Below, in pieces: positions 1 through 6,822 of a stretch of 15,927 nucleotides of DNA. The notes beneath the pieces were generated by a model that worked only from the letters and a program-made list of their open reading frames with translations, did not search any database and had not been told where the DNA came from. The position numbers and the translations under genes were made by a program. This DNA comes from Myxococcota bacterium (GTDB lineage Bacteria; Myxococcota_C; UBA6777): the NCBI GenBank assembly GCA_963169055.1, contig CAUJFU010000096.1:1-15927 (forward strand). Direction: 5' to 3'. Positions within the stretch are counted from its first letter, which is position 1; each line of letters opens with the position of its first letter.

Positions 1-144
1 CACAAGATGAACGCGATCCAGTTCGTAGGCGCAAACATGGACGCGCAAGAGCCAATCGTGGGGGTGGGGTTCTTCCCATGTTCCATCGGGATATTGGATC
101 GCGTGATAGGCTTGGAAAGTGCGTTCTTCGATCACGGTGTACAT
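1..144 (-). CDS. 6-pyruvoyl-tetrahydropterin synthase / QueD family protein, 3' part beyond the window
   Basis: Reading leftwards from an ATG at 144 there are 48 open codons to the window edge, so only the N-terminus is visible. It has the zinc-site layout of the PTPS/QueD fold: a first beta strand ending TFQAYHAI (His14), a short loop, then EEPHPHDW (His27 and His29), followed by an alternating hydrophobic strand (LLRVHVCAYELD). Family members act in folate, biopterin or queuosine pathways as cytoplasmic zinc enzymes. The catalytic Cys usually four residues before the first His of the HxH pair is absent here (Trp23), so the exact reaction cannot be assigned. A Shine-Dalgarno-like AAAGGAAG lies about 10 nt before the ATG. 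The gene starts 27 nt after the stop of the upstream YejM-like gene, so co-transcription is likely. The family call is fairly secure; the substrate is open. Confidence 0.8.
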   Translation of the reverse strand, partial: MYTVIEERTFQAYHAIQYPDGTWEEPHPHDWLLRVHVCAYELDRVHLV

Positions 145-171
145 AGAAGTGTGGCTTCCTTTGTGTTGGTT

Positions 172-2121
172 TCAGGGCCAAGGTGTCGCGCTGGGATGGC
201 GTTGGTTGGGGAGAGGTCGAAGAAAAGGTGTGGGCTGGGGAGTGATGTGGGCTTGGCTGCGGGTGAAGGTCGTATCTTTGGGATAGAAACGTGACACTTC
301 TTGTTTCCACTCTTGGATCAGCTTGGCGAATTCTTGTTTGGGGACTTCGGTAAGTGGCTGATCGAAAAGGTCAAGTACTGCGTCGAGATGGAGATGAAAA
401 GAGCGATCGCGTCGAAGTAGCCATTGATGGCGATCTGTGACCAACGTAAAGGGTCGATAACGTGGAAAATGATAGGTGTTGACGTGTACAAAGGAGCGAG
501 GGCGTTTGTGTAAAAGTGGCGTTCCATCGCTGAAATAAGCATAGGGGAGATCCCAACCGATCAAAGAAAACAGGGTGGGGAAGATATCGACATGATGGGC
601 GAGATGGACGCGTTGAGACTTTTTCATGGTTGGAAAATGCAGCGCGAATGTCGAGCGGGTCCGCATCCCCGTCGTTTGGCGATCAAAATGGCCGAATTGC
701 CCATGTTCCCAAAACTCTTCACCGTGATCTCCGAGCAACACCCAAGCAAGAGAGCGGCTTTTTCGTTCGGGAGCAAGCGCCCCAAAGAGCTTTTTGAGTT
801 CGTGATCCAAAAACCGAACGGAGTTTCGGTAGCGGTTCCAAAGCGGCAGTTTCTTTGCCGTTTTGTAGTCGATGTGAAGGCTGTTGATGTATGGCTTGTG
901 GAGTGCGTGTTCGGGCGGAAAAGGGTATGGAAAGTGTGGTGAAAAATAAAAGAGCAAGAAAAAAAGCGGCGGAGCGTTGGGTTGTTTGCGGTGTTCTTTA
1001 AAGAGCTTGATCGCACGTTGGGTCAGGCGTTGCTCCATGGGTACCAATCCGCCCCCCCCCAATTCTTCGATCACATCGAAGGCTTTTCGCAGACCGGGCA
1101 GGTTGCGGGAATCAAACGAGCTAGACTGAAGGGCAACGAGTCTGTAACCGAGGCGCTTGAGCAAGAGCAAGGTTTGCGGTGGATGCGGGCTTTGCAAAAA
1201 GTGAATGCGATGATACCCAAAAAGGCTATAAAACAAAGTGAAGCATGCTTCGAGGGTCAAGTGACTACCGCTATAAGAAAAATCAGCTTGGAGTGTAGGC
1301 ATCTTTTTGGAAAGGTCGGTCATAAACGGCATATCTTGTGGATTGAGCATATCCTGTCGGAGGGTGTCTCCGAGGATCATCAAGATGTGGGGTTTGTGCA
1401 GTGGTTTTTGAGGCGGTGGCGGCAAGGGTAACAGCGGATAGCGAAGTTTGGCTTCACGAGAACGTAGGCGTTGTTGAGTGTCTTGTCCTTGGGAGTGGGG
1501 AAATTGGGTTGCAAAGGTTGCGTAGAGAAACAGATGTTTTTCAAAGGAAGGGCTTGGGAAAAGAAAGAACAAAGGAGCGGAGAGCGGGAAAAGGAGCATT
1601 CCCCCGATGGATCGACTGTTGCGCAGTTGTATCGTGGTGGTTTGGGTCGGCTGTGGGCTCGGCAGCGCGGGGGGGAGAGGGCGGTTCCATCGCAGCACCC
1701 ACCAAGCGTTGCAGACGACAGCGAGCGACAACAGCGCAACGATCACAAGATGCCACCAAGAAAGGTTGATATCTTTCCAAACATTGGGATGTAAGGCTTG
1801 TTCGATAACAAAATCATCGTCCAAGTGAAGCTGGACGTGCTGGTAAACCTGTGCGTTGATTAAACAAACAAGCAAAAATCCAGAAGTCAATATGAGGGAA
1901 AGCGTGTAGCCGAGACGATGCCATCGAAGCGCGAGCAACAAAGGAAGCCATTGCAGCGCGCCTTGTAAGCCAAGCGCGTACAAAAAGATCAGAGCGAGCG
2001 CAGGCAAAGAAAGAACGGGCCACGGAAAAGGCAAGAGAAGCACCAAGAACAAAACAAACGCGTGCCAAGTGAGGGAGAAGCCAAAGAAAGGCACAGGTGA
2101 AGGACGTTCCATTCGGTGCAT
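172..2121 (-). CDS. YejM/PbgA-like inner-membrane protein with sulfatase-fold periplasmic domain
   Basis: From the chosen ATG (2121) the protein has 649 residues. The first ~145 hold about five hydrophobic helices, including a stretch resembling the DUF3413 N-terminus of YejM (NAQVYQHVQLHLDDD). A proline-rich linker (about 230-245) leads to an alkaline-phosphatase/sulfatase-superfamily domain. Visible metal-site elements are ILGDTLRQD (Asp252) and LLGDHGEEFWEHGQFGH (Asp465, His466, His478); SGSHLTLEA carries a Thr (289) at the place of the superfamily nucleophile. E. coli YejM controls LpxC stability and LPS output; other relatives transfer phospholipid head groups. Activity here is not provable from sequence. 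The frame stays open to a TTG at 2313 (713 aa), but that extension is unlike a membrane-protein N-terminus and overlaps the small lipoprotein frame. Neither 2121 nor the next ATG (2112) has a clear ribosome site, so the start is uncertain. It precedes the pterin-synthase-like gene by 27 nt. Confidence 0.8.
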   Translation of the reverse strand: MHRMERPSPVPFFGFSLTWHAFVLFLVLLLPFPWPVLSLPALALIFLYALGLQGALQWLPLLLALRWHRLGYTLSLILTSGFLLVCLINAQVYQHVQLHLDDDFVIEQALHPNVWKDINLSWWHLVIVALLSLAVVCNAWWVLRWNRPLPPALPSPQPTQTTTIQLRNSRSIGGMLLFPLSAPLFFLFPSPSFEKHLFLYATFATQFPHSQGQDTQQRLRSREAKLRYPLLPLPPPPQKPLHKPHILMILGDTLRQDMLNPQDMPFMTDLSKKMPTLQADFSYSGSHLTLEACFTLFYSLFGYHRIHFLQSPHPPQTLLLLKRLGYRLVALQSSSFDSRNLPGLRKAFDVIEELGGGGLVPMEQRLTQRAIKLFKEHRKQPNAPPLFFLLFYFSPHFPYPFPPEHALHKPYINSLHIDYKTAKKLPLWNRYRNSVRFLDHELKKLFGALAPERKSRSLAWVLLGDHGEEFWEHGQFGHFDRQTTGMRTRSTFALHFPTMKKSQRVHLAHHVDIFPTLFSLIGWDLPYAYFSDGTPLLHKRPRSFVHVNTYHFPRYRPFTLVTDRHQWLLRRDRSFHLHLDAVLDLFDQPLTEVPKQEFAKLIQEWKQEVSRFYPKDTTFTRSQAHITPQPTPFLRPLPNQRHPSATPWP

Positions 2122-2212
2122 CCGTGGGGTGTAGGCGGGTGTGCTTTTGGTGTGAACGCGAGCAGATTGCAAAAGACGGTTGGACCGAGAAAAAAGGATC
2201 GTTGTGGATTTG

Positions 2213-2371
2213 TCAACGGTCTGTGCTTTTGTTGTGTGGGTTGGGGTCTTGTGGAGGATCGGTGTGAGCGGAAAAAACAGGTTGTTGGATCTTGTTGTCG
2301 TCCGTGTCATCAAGATCCAACAACTTGCAAGCCGTCAAGTACACAACAATCGACAAAATAATGTACATCAT
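2213..2371 (-). CDS. small predicted lipoprotein (52 aa)
   Basis: A 53-codon frame starting ATG-ATG at 2371 encodes MMYIILSIVVYLTAC followed by a hydrophilic tail rich in Asp, Asn, Gln and Pro (CKLLDLDDTDDN, then PPQDPNPHNKSTDR). The LTAC sequence is a canonical lipobox, placing the lipidated Cys at residue 15 and leaving a 38-residue mature peptide. The start is backed by a very strong GAGGAGG seven bases upstream. Against it: the signal peptide is short and has no positively charged n-region, and a perfect 14-bp inverted repeat followed by six T's lies inside the frame. The stop lies 91 nt before the ATG of the YejM-like gene. No family is recognised. Asp after Cys is not present at +2 (Lys instead), so sorting to the outer membrane would be the default under the E. 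coli rule, which may not hold in this lineage. Confidence 0.55.
   Translation of the reverse strand: MMYIILSIVVYLTACKLLDLDDTDDNKIQQPVFSAHTDPPQDPNPHNKSTDR
2272..2324 (-). terminator. perfect 14-bp inverted repeat followed by six T's; terminator or attenuator candidate
   Basis: GTTGTTGGATCTTG (2281-2294) and CAAGATCCAACAAC (2311-2324) are exact reverse complements separated by 16 nt. On the minus strand the hairpin is followed by CTG and then six T's (2277-2272), the layout of an intrinsic terminator. It lies inside the small lipoprotein frame and upstream of the YejM-like ATG, so it could stop or attenuate transcripts arriving from the lipoprotein genes at higher coordinates. The stem has only 6 G/C of 14 pairs, so its strength is uncertain. 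Confidence 0.45.
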
Positions 2372-2785
2372 CGCCGATCCTCCTCATAAAGCAATCCATC
2401 CAGTCGAACGCTAAGCAACGGATGTGCCATAGCGCGACAGAGAAAAGCAAGAAAGCTGCATCATCCTAAAAGAAAAGAGGAAACTTGTGAGCGGATACAT
2501 TCTTCGAAGCCACGCACTCACGGATCTACAAACCCTCCGTGACGAAACTATGAAACCGATGCCATAGGTGCGTGAGTTCTGTGAGGGGGTTTTGTGAACG
2601 TTGTCGGAGTGATTTGTGCAGCAGTGACTTGTTGACGAAAATCCCTGTGTTCCCGCTGCTTGAAGCGACAAAGTCGTTGGTCTGAAAAGACTGTGATCTG
2701 TTCGCCAAACACGGGGGCAAGGTCTCCGCGCCCTTGGGTGTGGGGTGTGGAGTGAAACCCCACCACACAAATCAACAAGTCGAGT
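2372..2785. other. intergenic stretch without a convincing gene
   Basis: About 410 bp lie between the stop of the larger lipoprotein and the small lipoprotein. Two short perfect inverted repeats are present: TCACGGA/TCCGTGA (2518-2524 and 2536-2542) and GTGGGGT/ACCCCAC (2740-2746 and 2757-2763). Neither is followed by a T tract on either strand, so neither is called a terminator. An open minus frame at about 2548-2778 has no ribosome site or recognisable domain. No tRNA-like fold was seen. A leader, small RNA or promoter for the small lipoprotein could lie here, but the sequence does not show it clearly. Confidence 0.4.
2379..2385 (-). promoter_or_regulatory. strong ribosome binding site of the small lipoprotein gene
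   Basis: On the minus strand the sequence GAGGAGG sits 7 nt before the ATG at 2371. It is one of the best anti-Shine-Dalgarno matches in the window and is the main reason for calling the 52-residue frame. Confidence 0.6.
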
Positions 2786-3607
2786 TTACTGGCCGGCGCT
2801 GAATTGAAAGGAGATGGAAGCGGGGATGGCGGTGCGGATCTGGTCGAATATGGCGGTGTTTTGGGTTTCGTTGACGATGACGGTTGCTTTGGCACCCGCG
2901 CAGACGGATTCAAAGTTGATGTCCTCGAACCATTTGGCGTAGTCGAAGCGGATCTTGTTGGTGTGTTGTCCGTTGGGTTGGACGGTGAAGGGTTGGATGC
3001 GGAGAGCCACGCCCATCTGGAAGGGGATTTGGATCAAGAGATCGCATCGGATGGTGGTGTCTTTTTGGACGACGGCTTCAAAAAGTAGGGTGCGTTGAAA
3101 GAGCGGATCTTGGGAGTTGACGCCACGGACACCGACGACGGCGGGGGCGAAGCGTAGACGGGCTTCTTTCCAAGTGTCGGCAGGGGCGCGTCCTTGGGGG
3201 AGGATGTTTTCGGTGGTGGTGGCACCCGGGAGCAGGTTGACGACGGTCATCCCGGGGAATCGGCCCTCTTTACCAATCTCGGAAGGATCGACGGCTTGGC
3301 CGGGAGTGAGGAGCGGAGGGAGAGAATCGAAGGTTTGGAGGTCTTGTGCGGGGTCGGTACGTCCGAGTTGGAGGTCGCCAAGGACGAGGCGAAGGGTCTT
3401 GGGATCGATGCGGAAGCTGAAGCGATTGGTGAAGCTCCCACCTGCGGAAGGTGCGATGCCTTCGACGACAAAGGCGACTTGTCCGTTGCTAGAGCACGCG
3501 CAAAGAGCGAATGCTGCGAAAAAAACAAACAGAAGGGAAGAGAGAGTTTTGCGATAGAACAGGGAAGAGAGAGTTTTGCGATCGTGAGTGGAGAAAGGCA
3601 TGATCAT
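2786..3607 (-). CDS. predicted lipoprotein of unknown function (273 aa)
   Basis: The N-terminus has a basic region (DRK, YRK), a hydrophobic run (SSLLFVFFAAFAL) and a lipobox-like LCAC, so Cys38 is the likely lipidated residue; Cys36 is less suitable. The remaining ~235 residues are predicted soluble, with alternating hydrophobic strands and few Cys (Cys193 and Cys241 region), consistent with a beta-rich envelope domain, but no family was recognised. The opening residues contain a 9-residue in-frame duplication (RKTLSSLFY then RKTLSSLLF) that comes from a 27-bp tandem repeat. ATGs at 3607 and 3601 are both possible; neither has a good ribosome site. The gene follows the Fn3/MYXO-CTERM-like gene on the same strand after 86 nt with no terminator seen between, so the two are probably co-transcribed. 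As a lipoprotein it would be a substrate of the Lnt encoded further upstream on the strand. Confidence 0.75.
   Translation of the reverse strand: MIMPFSTHDRKTLSSLFYRKTLSSLLFVFFAAFALCACSSNGQVAFVVEGIAPSAGGSFTNRFSFRIDPKTLRLVLGDLQLGRTDPAQDLQTFDSLPPLLTPGQAVDPSEIGKEGRFPGMTVVNLLPGATTTENILPQGRAPADTWKEARLRFAPAVVGVRGVNSQDPLFQRTLLFEAVVQKDTTIRCDLLIQIPFQMGVALRIQPFTVQPNGQHTNKIRFDYAKWFEDINFESVCAGAKATVIVNETQNTAIFDQIRTAIPASISFQFSAGQ
3535..3582 (-). repeat. 27-bp tandem duplication in a signal-peptide coding region
   Basis: The 21-nt block beginning gggaagagagag and ending ttttgcgat occurs at 3535-3555 and again, identical, at 3562-3582, a period of 27 bp. The period is a multiple of three, so it adds nine residues (one extra KTLSSLFYR unit) to the n-region of the lipoprotein signal sequence without breaking the frame. 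The identity of the copies suggests a recent event. Confidence 0.85.
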
Positions 3608-3693
3608 GTTTTGGCCGTATGGTGGGAGGCATTTGTTGGTTTGGTGTGGACAAATGCACGATGTTGACGGTCGGAAGGGGGATTTCGATGGTG

Positions 3694-4320
3694 TTAGGGT
3701 TGTGCAGAAGGGCGTCTACGCAACAAGGGGATCAGAAGCAAGAGGAAGAAAAGAGAGGGGGCATGTTGCCAAGGGGTGGCTTGACAGCCGATACCGCCGA
3801 TGGGTTCGAGGGTTTGTTGGAGGGTGATGCTTTGGGAGGGATATTGGAAGCGTTGGAAGTTGCCGCTTTCGAGTTCATAGACGGCGACGACGCGATAAGA
3901 ATAGCGGCTGGCTTGGGGGAGATCGCGGTCGGTGAAAGAGAAGGTGGAGCCATCGACTTCGCCGATCAGCTCCCAACCGCCTTCTTCGGTGCGTCGGTAG
4001 ATCAGGTATTTGACGGGTTGTTTGCCTTGTGGGTTGTAGCTTTTCCAAGAGATGCGGGTGCTGCGTTCGGAGGGGAGTTGTTCGATCCGAACGGGGGTTG
4101 CGCAGTGGCTGTTGGATTGGGGCTGCAAGCCATCAGTGGTGGAGGTTTCGCGTTTGGAGGGGGGAGTGTTGGGGTCGCGGTGGTGTTGTGGTGTGGTGGC
4201 GCTTTGTTGTGTGAGGTCGTTGGGAGCGACCTTCATTTCTTGGACGATGCCGCCACCTTTGGCGGGTTGTGTGAGGATGAAGCTGAGTCCGAGAGCGCTC
4301 AACCACCAGATTCGTTTCAT
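3694..4320 (-). CDS. secreted fibronectin type III protein with MYXO-CTERM-like C-terminal signal
   Basis: The 208-residue product begins with an export signal (MKRIWWLSALGLSFILTQPAKG). A low-complexity, polar linker follows (about 25-72). Residues 75-168 look like one fibronectin type III domain: RISWKSYNP, YLIYRR, WELIGEVDG, SFTDRDL and YSYRVVAVYE match the expected strands. The C-terminus has a GC motif (Cys179), a hydrophobic segment (SLFFLLLLIPLL, 189-200) and RRR (201-203), the tripartite layout of MYXO-CTERM sorting signals in Myxococcota. In that family the tail is processed in the membrane and the protein goes to the cell surface; this is family knowledge, not shown here. The start at 4320 is supported by GGAG nine bases upstream. 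Partner and ligand are unknown; it shares orientation with the downstream lipoprotein gene. Confidence 0.8.
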   Translation of the reverse strand: MKRIWWLSALGLSFILTQPAKGGGIVQEMKVAPNDLTQQSATTPQHHRDPNTPPSKRETSTTDGLQPQSNSHCATPVRIEQLPSERSTRISWKSYNPQGKQPVKYLIYRRTEEGGWELIGEVDGSTFSFTDRDLPQASRYSYRVVAVYELESGNFQRFQYPSQSITLQQTLEPIGGIGCQATPWQHAPSLFFLLLLIPLLRRRPSAQP

Positions 4321-4350
4321 GGAAAAAGTCTCCGTTGTCGGTTATCGAGG

Positions 4351-4379
4351 TTTGTATTTGTGTGGGCATCAAACTTCAA
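4351..4379 (-). promoter_or_regulatory. candidate sigma-70-type promoter for the Fn3 gene
   Basis: On the minus strand TTGAAG (4379-4374) and TACAAA (4356-4351) are separated by exactly 17 nt. Each matches the -35 or -10 consensus at 4 of 6 positions. The -10 lies about 30 nt before the ATG at 4320, within the 160-bp gap after the upstream gene. Spacing is good but the boxes are only moderate. Confidence 0.35.
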
Positions 4380-4480
4380 AGGGTGGAGAAGAAAGATGCC
4401 TCGTGTTTGACATTCTTTGCTGCGCGTAAGAGTGCGTGCAGAGTGTGCGTTTTGGGTGTCTTTTATCGCATCTTTTGAAG

Positions 4481-6703
4481 TCACGCAGGTTTTTGAAAGG
4501 AGAGCGGGACTTCGGTAAAGCAATACGTCAGGTTAAAATTGGGTTTATTTCCGCGTCCTTGCGGGAGATATTGTCGGGTTTGTTTGCGGAGACCTTGGAG
4601 GTCTTGGATGCAGAGGGGAGCGGTGTGTGGGTCGAGCATGAGGGTGGCTTGAAGGCAGATGGCCTGATCTTTGTGTCGTTGATCAGCGCGTTGGAGGCAG
4701 GCTTCGCGGAAGTAGTAGAGGACACGCTGTTGGAGCGGTGTGCGGCTGTGGATATCGGGGTTGAGCCGATTGGTTCCGAGGAGAACGAGGGCATACATGC
4801 GTTTGGTATAGGGCCGATCTTCGGGGAAGATCTCTGGGGTATCGGCGCGGGGGAGGAGTTTTTGGAAGACAAAAGGATCGAGCAATTGTTTTCGGAGGTG
4901 GGGGAGTCCGCTGTCAGGGAGACGGAGGAAGTGATTTTCGAGGATGGCGTTGTCACCGGCTTGGAATGCGGCTCCAAGACGGCGGGAGAGGTTTTCTTCC
5001 ATAAAGCGGAGTCTGGAGTGTTTGTGCATATAATAGAGATCGTGGGTGGGTGGGGCGTAGCGGAGGTTGTTTTGTTCGAGCAGCCCGTAGTCGATGAGTT
5101 GTTCGAGTATGGCGAGGGTTTGGGGGATGGACTCGCTTCGTAGTGCGGCGATCTGTTCGAGAGTGAGGGCATCTGCGGCGAGTACGGTCAGGAGATCTTG
5201 GTGCAAAAGGAAGAGTGTTTCCTCGATCTCGCCTGAGATATCGAAGCGGCTGCGGGGGTCGGTTGTGGCGTTCTCGGATGCGAGTATGTCGGATGTTTCG
5301 GCGTTTTGTGTTGCGGATTGACCAGATTCGGAGAGTCGTGCGGTGAGTGCGGATGTTTCGGCGTTTTGTGTTGCAGAGTGATGAGACTCGGAGAGTCGTG
5401 TGGTGAGTGCGGATGCGTCCGATGCTTCGGGGGGGAGGGCGGCGAAGTGGGAGGACGAGGACGAGGATACGGCGGCGAGGTGGGCTTGGCTGTCGGAGAG
5501 AGGGAAGTCGTTTTGAGCGAAGAGGAAGGGACGGGCTTGGAGTCCGGGGGCATCGGCATCATTCCAAGGGAGGGGGTCATTGGGTCGGAAGCCGAATTGA
5601 TCGAGTTGGTATTGATCGAATTTGAGTTTGGCGGTGGCTTTGGGGATCTTGCCTTCTGATCCAAAGCCAAAGAAGTCGCGGAGTTCGGCTTGTGTGCGAG
5701 CGCCGCTGAGGAGTTTCATGCTGAGCCAGAGGAGGTGATCGAGGTGAGCGGTGACGCCTTGGTAGTTGCGTTGGTGGGGGGGGAGTTCGTCAATGACCTT
5801 GCGTAGGAGGGTGGTTTGGAGTTCGAGGAGTTCGCGGGAAAAGGGGCTTTTCCATGCGGCGTATTCGAGGGCTGCGGCAAAGAGGCGCTCTTGGAAGTCG
5901 TATTGTTGGATATCTTGGACTTGGGAATCGCCGCCGATCATACGGTATCCCCACGCATCTTCGAGGGCGCGGACGGTGGTCCAAGCGACGATATGGCCTT
6001 CGTGGGTGGGGATTTGTTGTTGAGAGGCTTTGTGGAGGAGTTGTTCGAGGAAGGCGAGGAGTGGGGGGGTTTGTTGTTTGGTTTGAAGGACAGCGCGGTG
6101 GATATGGGCGATGGCTTCGAGGGAAAAGCCGTGGAATTGTTTGATCTTGTGGCGTTTGAGCCATTGTTGGGTAAAGTCGCAGAGGATCGCGTCGATATCG
6201 GGGCCGCGTTGGTAGAGCGGAGGGAGAGAGAGGATGCGACCAAAGAAGTCGGAAGCGCTGGTGTGTTCGGTGTGTTCGAGGTCGAGTTGTTGAGAAGAGG
6301 CGAGCAGCCAAATCCGCCCCGAGAGAAGGAGGGGATCGTGTCGAAGGGCTTGCCAGAGTTGTGTGCGTTGTGCAGGGGCAAGGGCTTCGAGTTGGTGGAC
6401 GAAAAGGGTGGCCCCGTCGCTGTACGTGAGTTGTTGGAGGGGGCGTTGCTCTTGGAGGTGTTGAAGGAGAGTCGCGGCTTGGAGAGGGACGAAGCGCCCT
6501 TCGCGTTGGTAGAGTAGAGTGCTGGCGCGATGAAGTTTTTGTGCGAGTTCTTCGCCTTCGTAAGAAGAAGCAGAGAGGTAAAGAAGGGGGCGAAGGGGAT
6601 GGGAGGCGAGGCAGACTTCAAGGGCAGGAGCAAGGCTCTGTTGAAGACAAGGACCGACCACACCACAACGAGAAAGGATTTCACAAACTTGCGACAAAGA
6701 CAT
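4481..6703 (-). CDS. sigma-54-activator-like protein with a degenerate AAA+ domain (740 aa)
   Basis: Residues ~38-205 follow the collinear pattern of the central AAA+ domain of NtrC-type activators: LLYLSASSYEGEELAQKLHRAS (Walker A region), FVPLQAATL, DGATLFVHQLEAL (Walker B region), GRIWLLASSQQLD (sensor I region), DFFGRILSLPPLYQRGPDI (matching the family's FREDLYYRL..PLRER..DI). The key residues are gone: no Walker A GxxGxGK, Walker B Asp-Glu replaced by His-Gln (103-104), no GAFTGA loop, no GNVREL. It is therefore unlikely to hydrolyse ATP or remodel sigma-54. A helical region follows (~265-370), then a Ser/Thr/Ala-rich linker (~405-485) with two 20-residue repeats, then a segment (~492-552) that could be a winged helix (LTLEQIAALRSE, then AILEQLIDYGLL), and an unrecognised C-terminus. 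GAGGAG six bases before the ATG supports the start. It lies 119 nt downstream of the histidine kinase gene on the same strand. A regulatory or scaffold role is inference. Confidence 0.75.
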   Translation of the reverse strand: MSLSQVCEILSRCGVVGPCLQQSLAPALEVCLASHPLRPLLYLSASSYEGEELAQKLHRASTLLYQREGRFVPLQAATLLQHLQEQRPLQQLTYSDGATLFVHQLEALAPAQRTQLWQALRHDPLLLSGRIWLLASSQQLDLEHTEHTSASDFFGRILSLPPLYQRGPDIDAILCDFTQQWLKRHKIKQFHGFSLEAIAHIHRAVLQTKQQTPPLLAFLEQLLHKASQQQIPTHEGHIVAWTTVRALEDAWGYRMIGGDSQVQDIQQYDFQERLFAAALEYAAWKSPFSRELLELQTTLLRKVIDELPPHQRNYQGVTAHLDHLLWLSMKLLSGARTQAELRDFFGFGSEGKIPKATAKLKFDQYQLDQFGFRPNDPLPWNDADAPGLQARPFLFAQNDFPLSDSQAHLAAVSSSSSSHFAALPPEASDASALTTRLSESHHSATQNAETSALTARLSESGQSATQNAETSDILASENATTDPRSRFDISGEIEETLFLLHQDLLTVLAADALTLEQIAALRSESIPQTLAILEQLIDYGLLEQNNLRYAPPTHDLYYMHKHSRLRFMEENLSRRLGAAFQAGDNAILENHFLRLPDSGLPHLRKQLLDPFVFQKLLPRADTPEIFPEDRPYTKRMYALVLLGTNRLNPDIHSRTPLQQRVLYYFREACLQRADQRHKDQAICLQATLMLDPHTAPLCIQDLQGLRKQTRQYLPQGRGNKPNFNLTYCFTEVPLSFQKPA
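5291..5410 (-). repeat. two 60-bp tandem repeats in the linker of the degenerate AAA+ protein
   Basis: Segments 5291-5350 and 5351-5410 match at 54 of 60 positions by eye, with a few bases of a third copy beginning at 5411. The period keeps the frame and encodes two 20-residue units of the form SALT(T/A)RLSES, two variable residues, SATQNAET (about residues 431-470). The composition suggests a flexible linker that can change length by slippage or recombination. Confidence 0.9.
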
Positions 6704-6822
6704 GACACACTCCTCACAAGACGATGACAGGGCAGTGTATGCACGTTAGAAAAAGAGTACAAGAGGCAAGTGTTCTTGCGGCATGATTTTTTAGGCTTGG
6801 TCGCGAGGTGGTAAAAGATTCT

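Noticed and set aside
7-294. Plus-strand 95-codon frame at the left edge
   Set aside because: It is antisense to the pterin-synthase-like gene and the end of the YejM-like gene, both of which have recognisable motifs.
2122-2313. 64-residue N-terminal extension of the YejM-like protein from a TTG at 2313
   Set aside because: The translation is polar and low in protein-like character, there is no ribosome site, and the extension overlaps the small lipoprotein frame and the hairpin.
2518-2542. TCACGGA/TCCGTGA inverted repeat, considered as an operator or terminator
   Set aside because: Short stem with an 11-nt loop and no T tract; likely chance.
2740-2763. GTGGGGT/ACCCCAC inverted repeat after the lipoprotein stop, considered as a terminator
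   Set aside because: Seven-bp stem with no T tract on either strand.
2548-2778. Open minus-strand frame after the larger lipoprotein
   Set aside because: Somewhat protein-like in the middle, but no ribosome site, no domain, and it overlaps the lipoprotein end when extended to its ATG.
6734-6762. TTGTAC and TACACT 17 nt apart before the pseudo-activator gene
   Set aside because: Spacing is right but the -35 box matches only 3 of 6 consensus positions; not enough to call a promoter.
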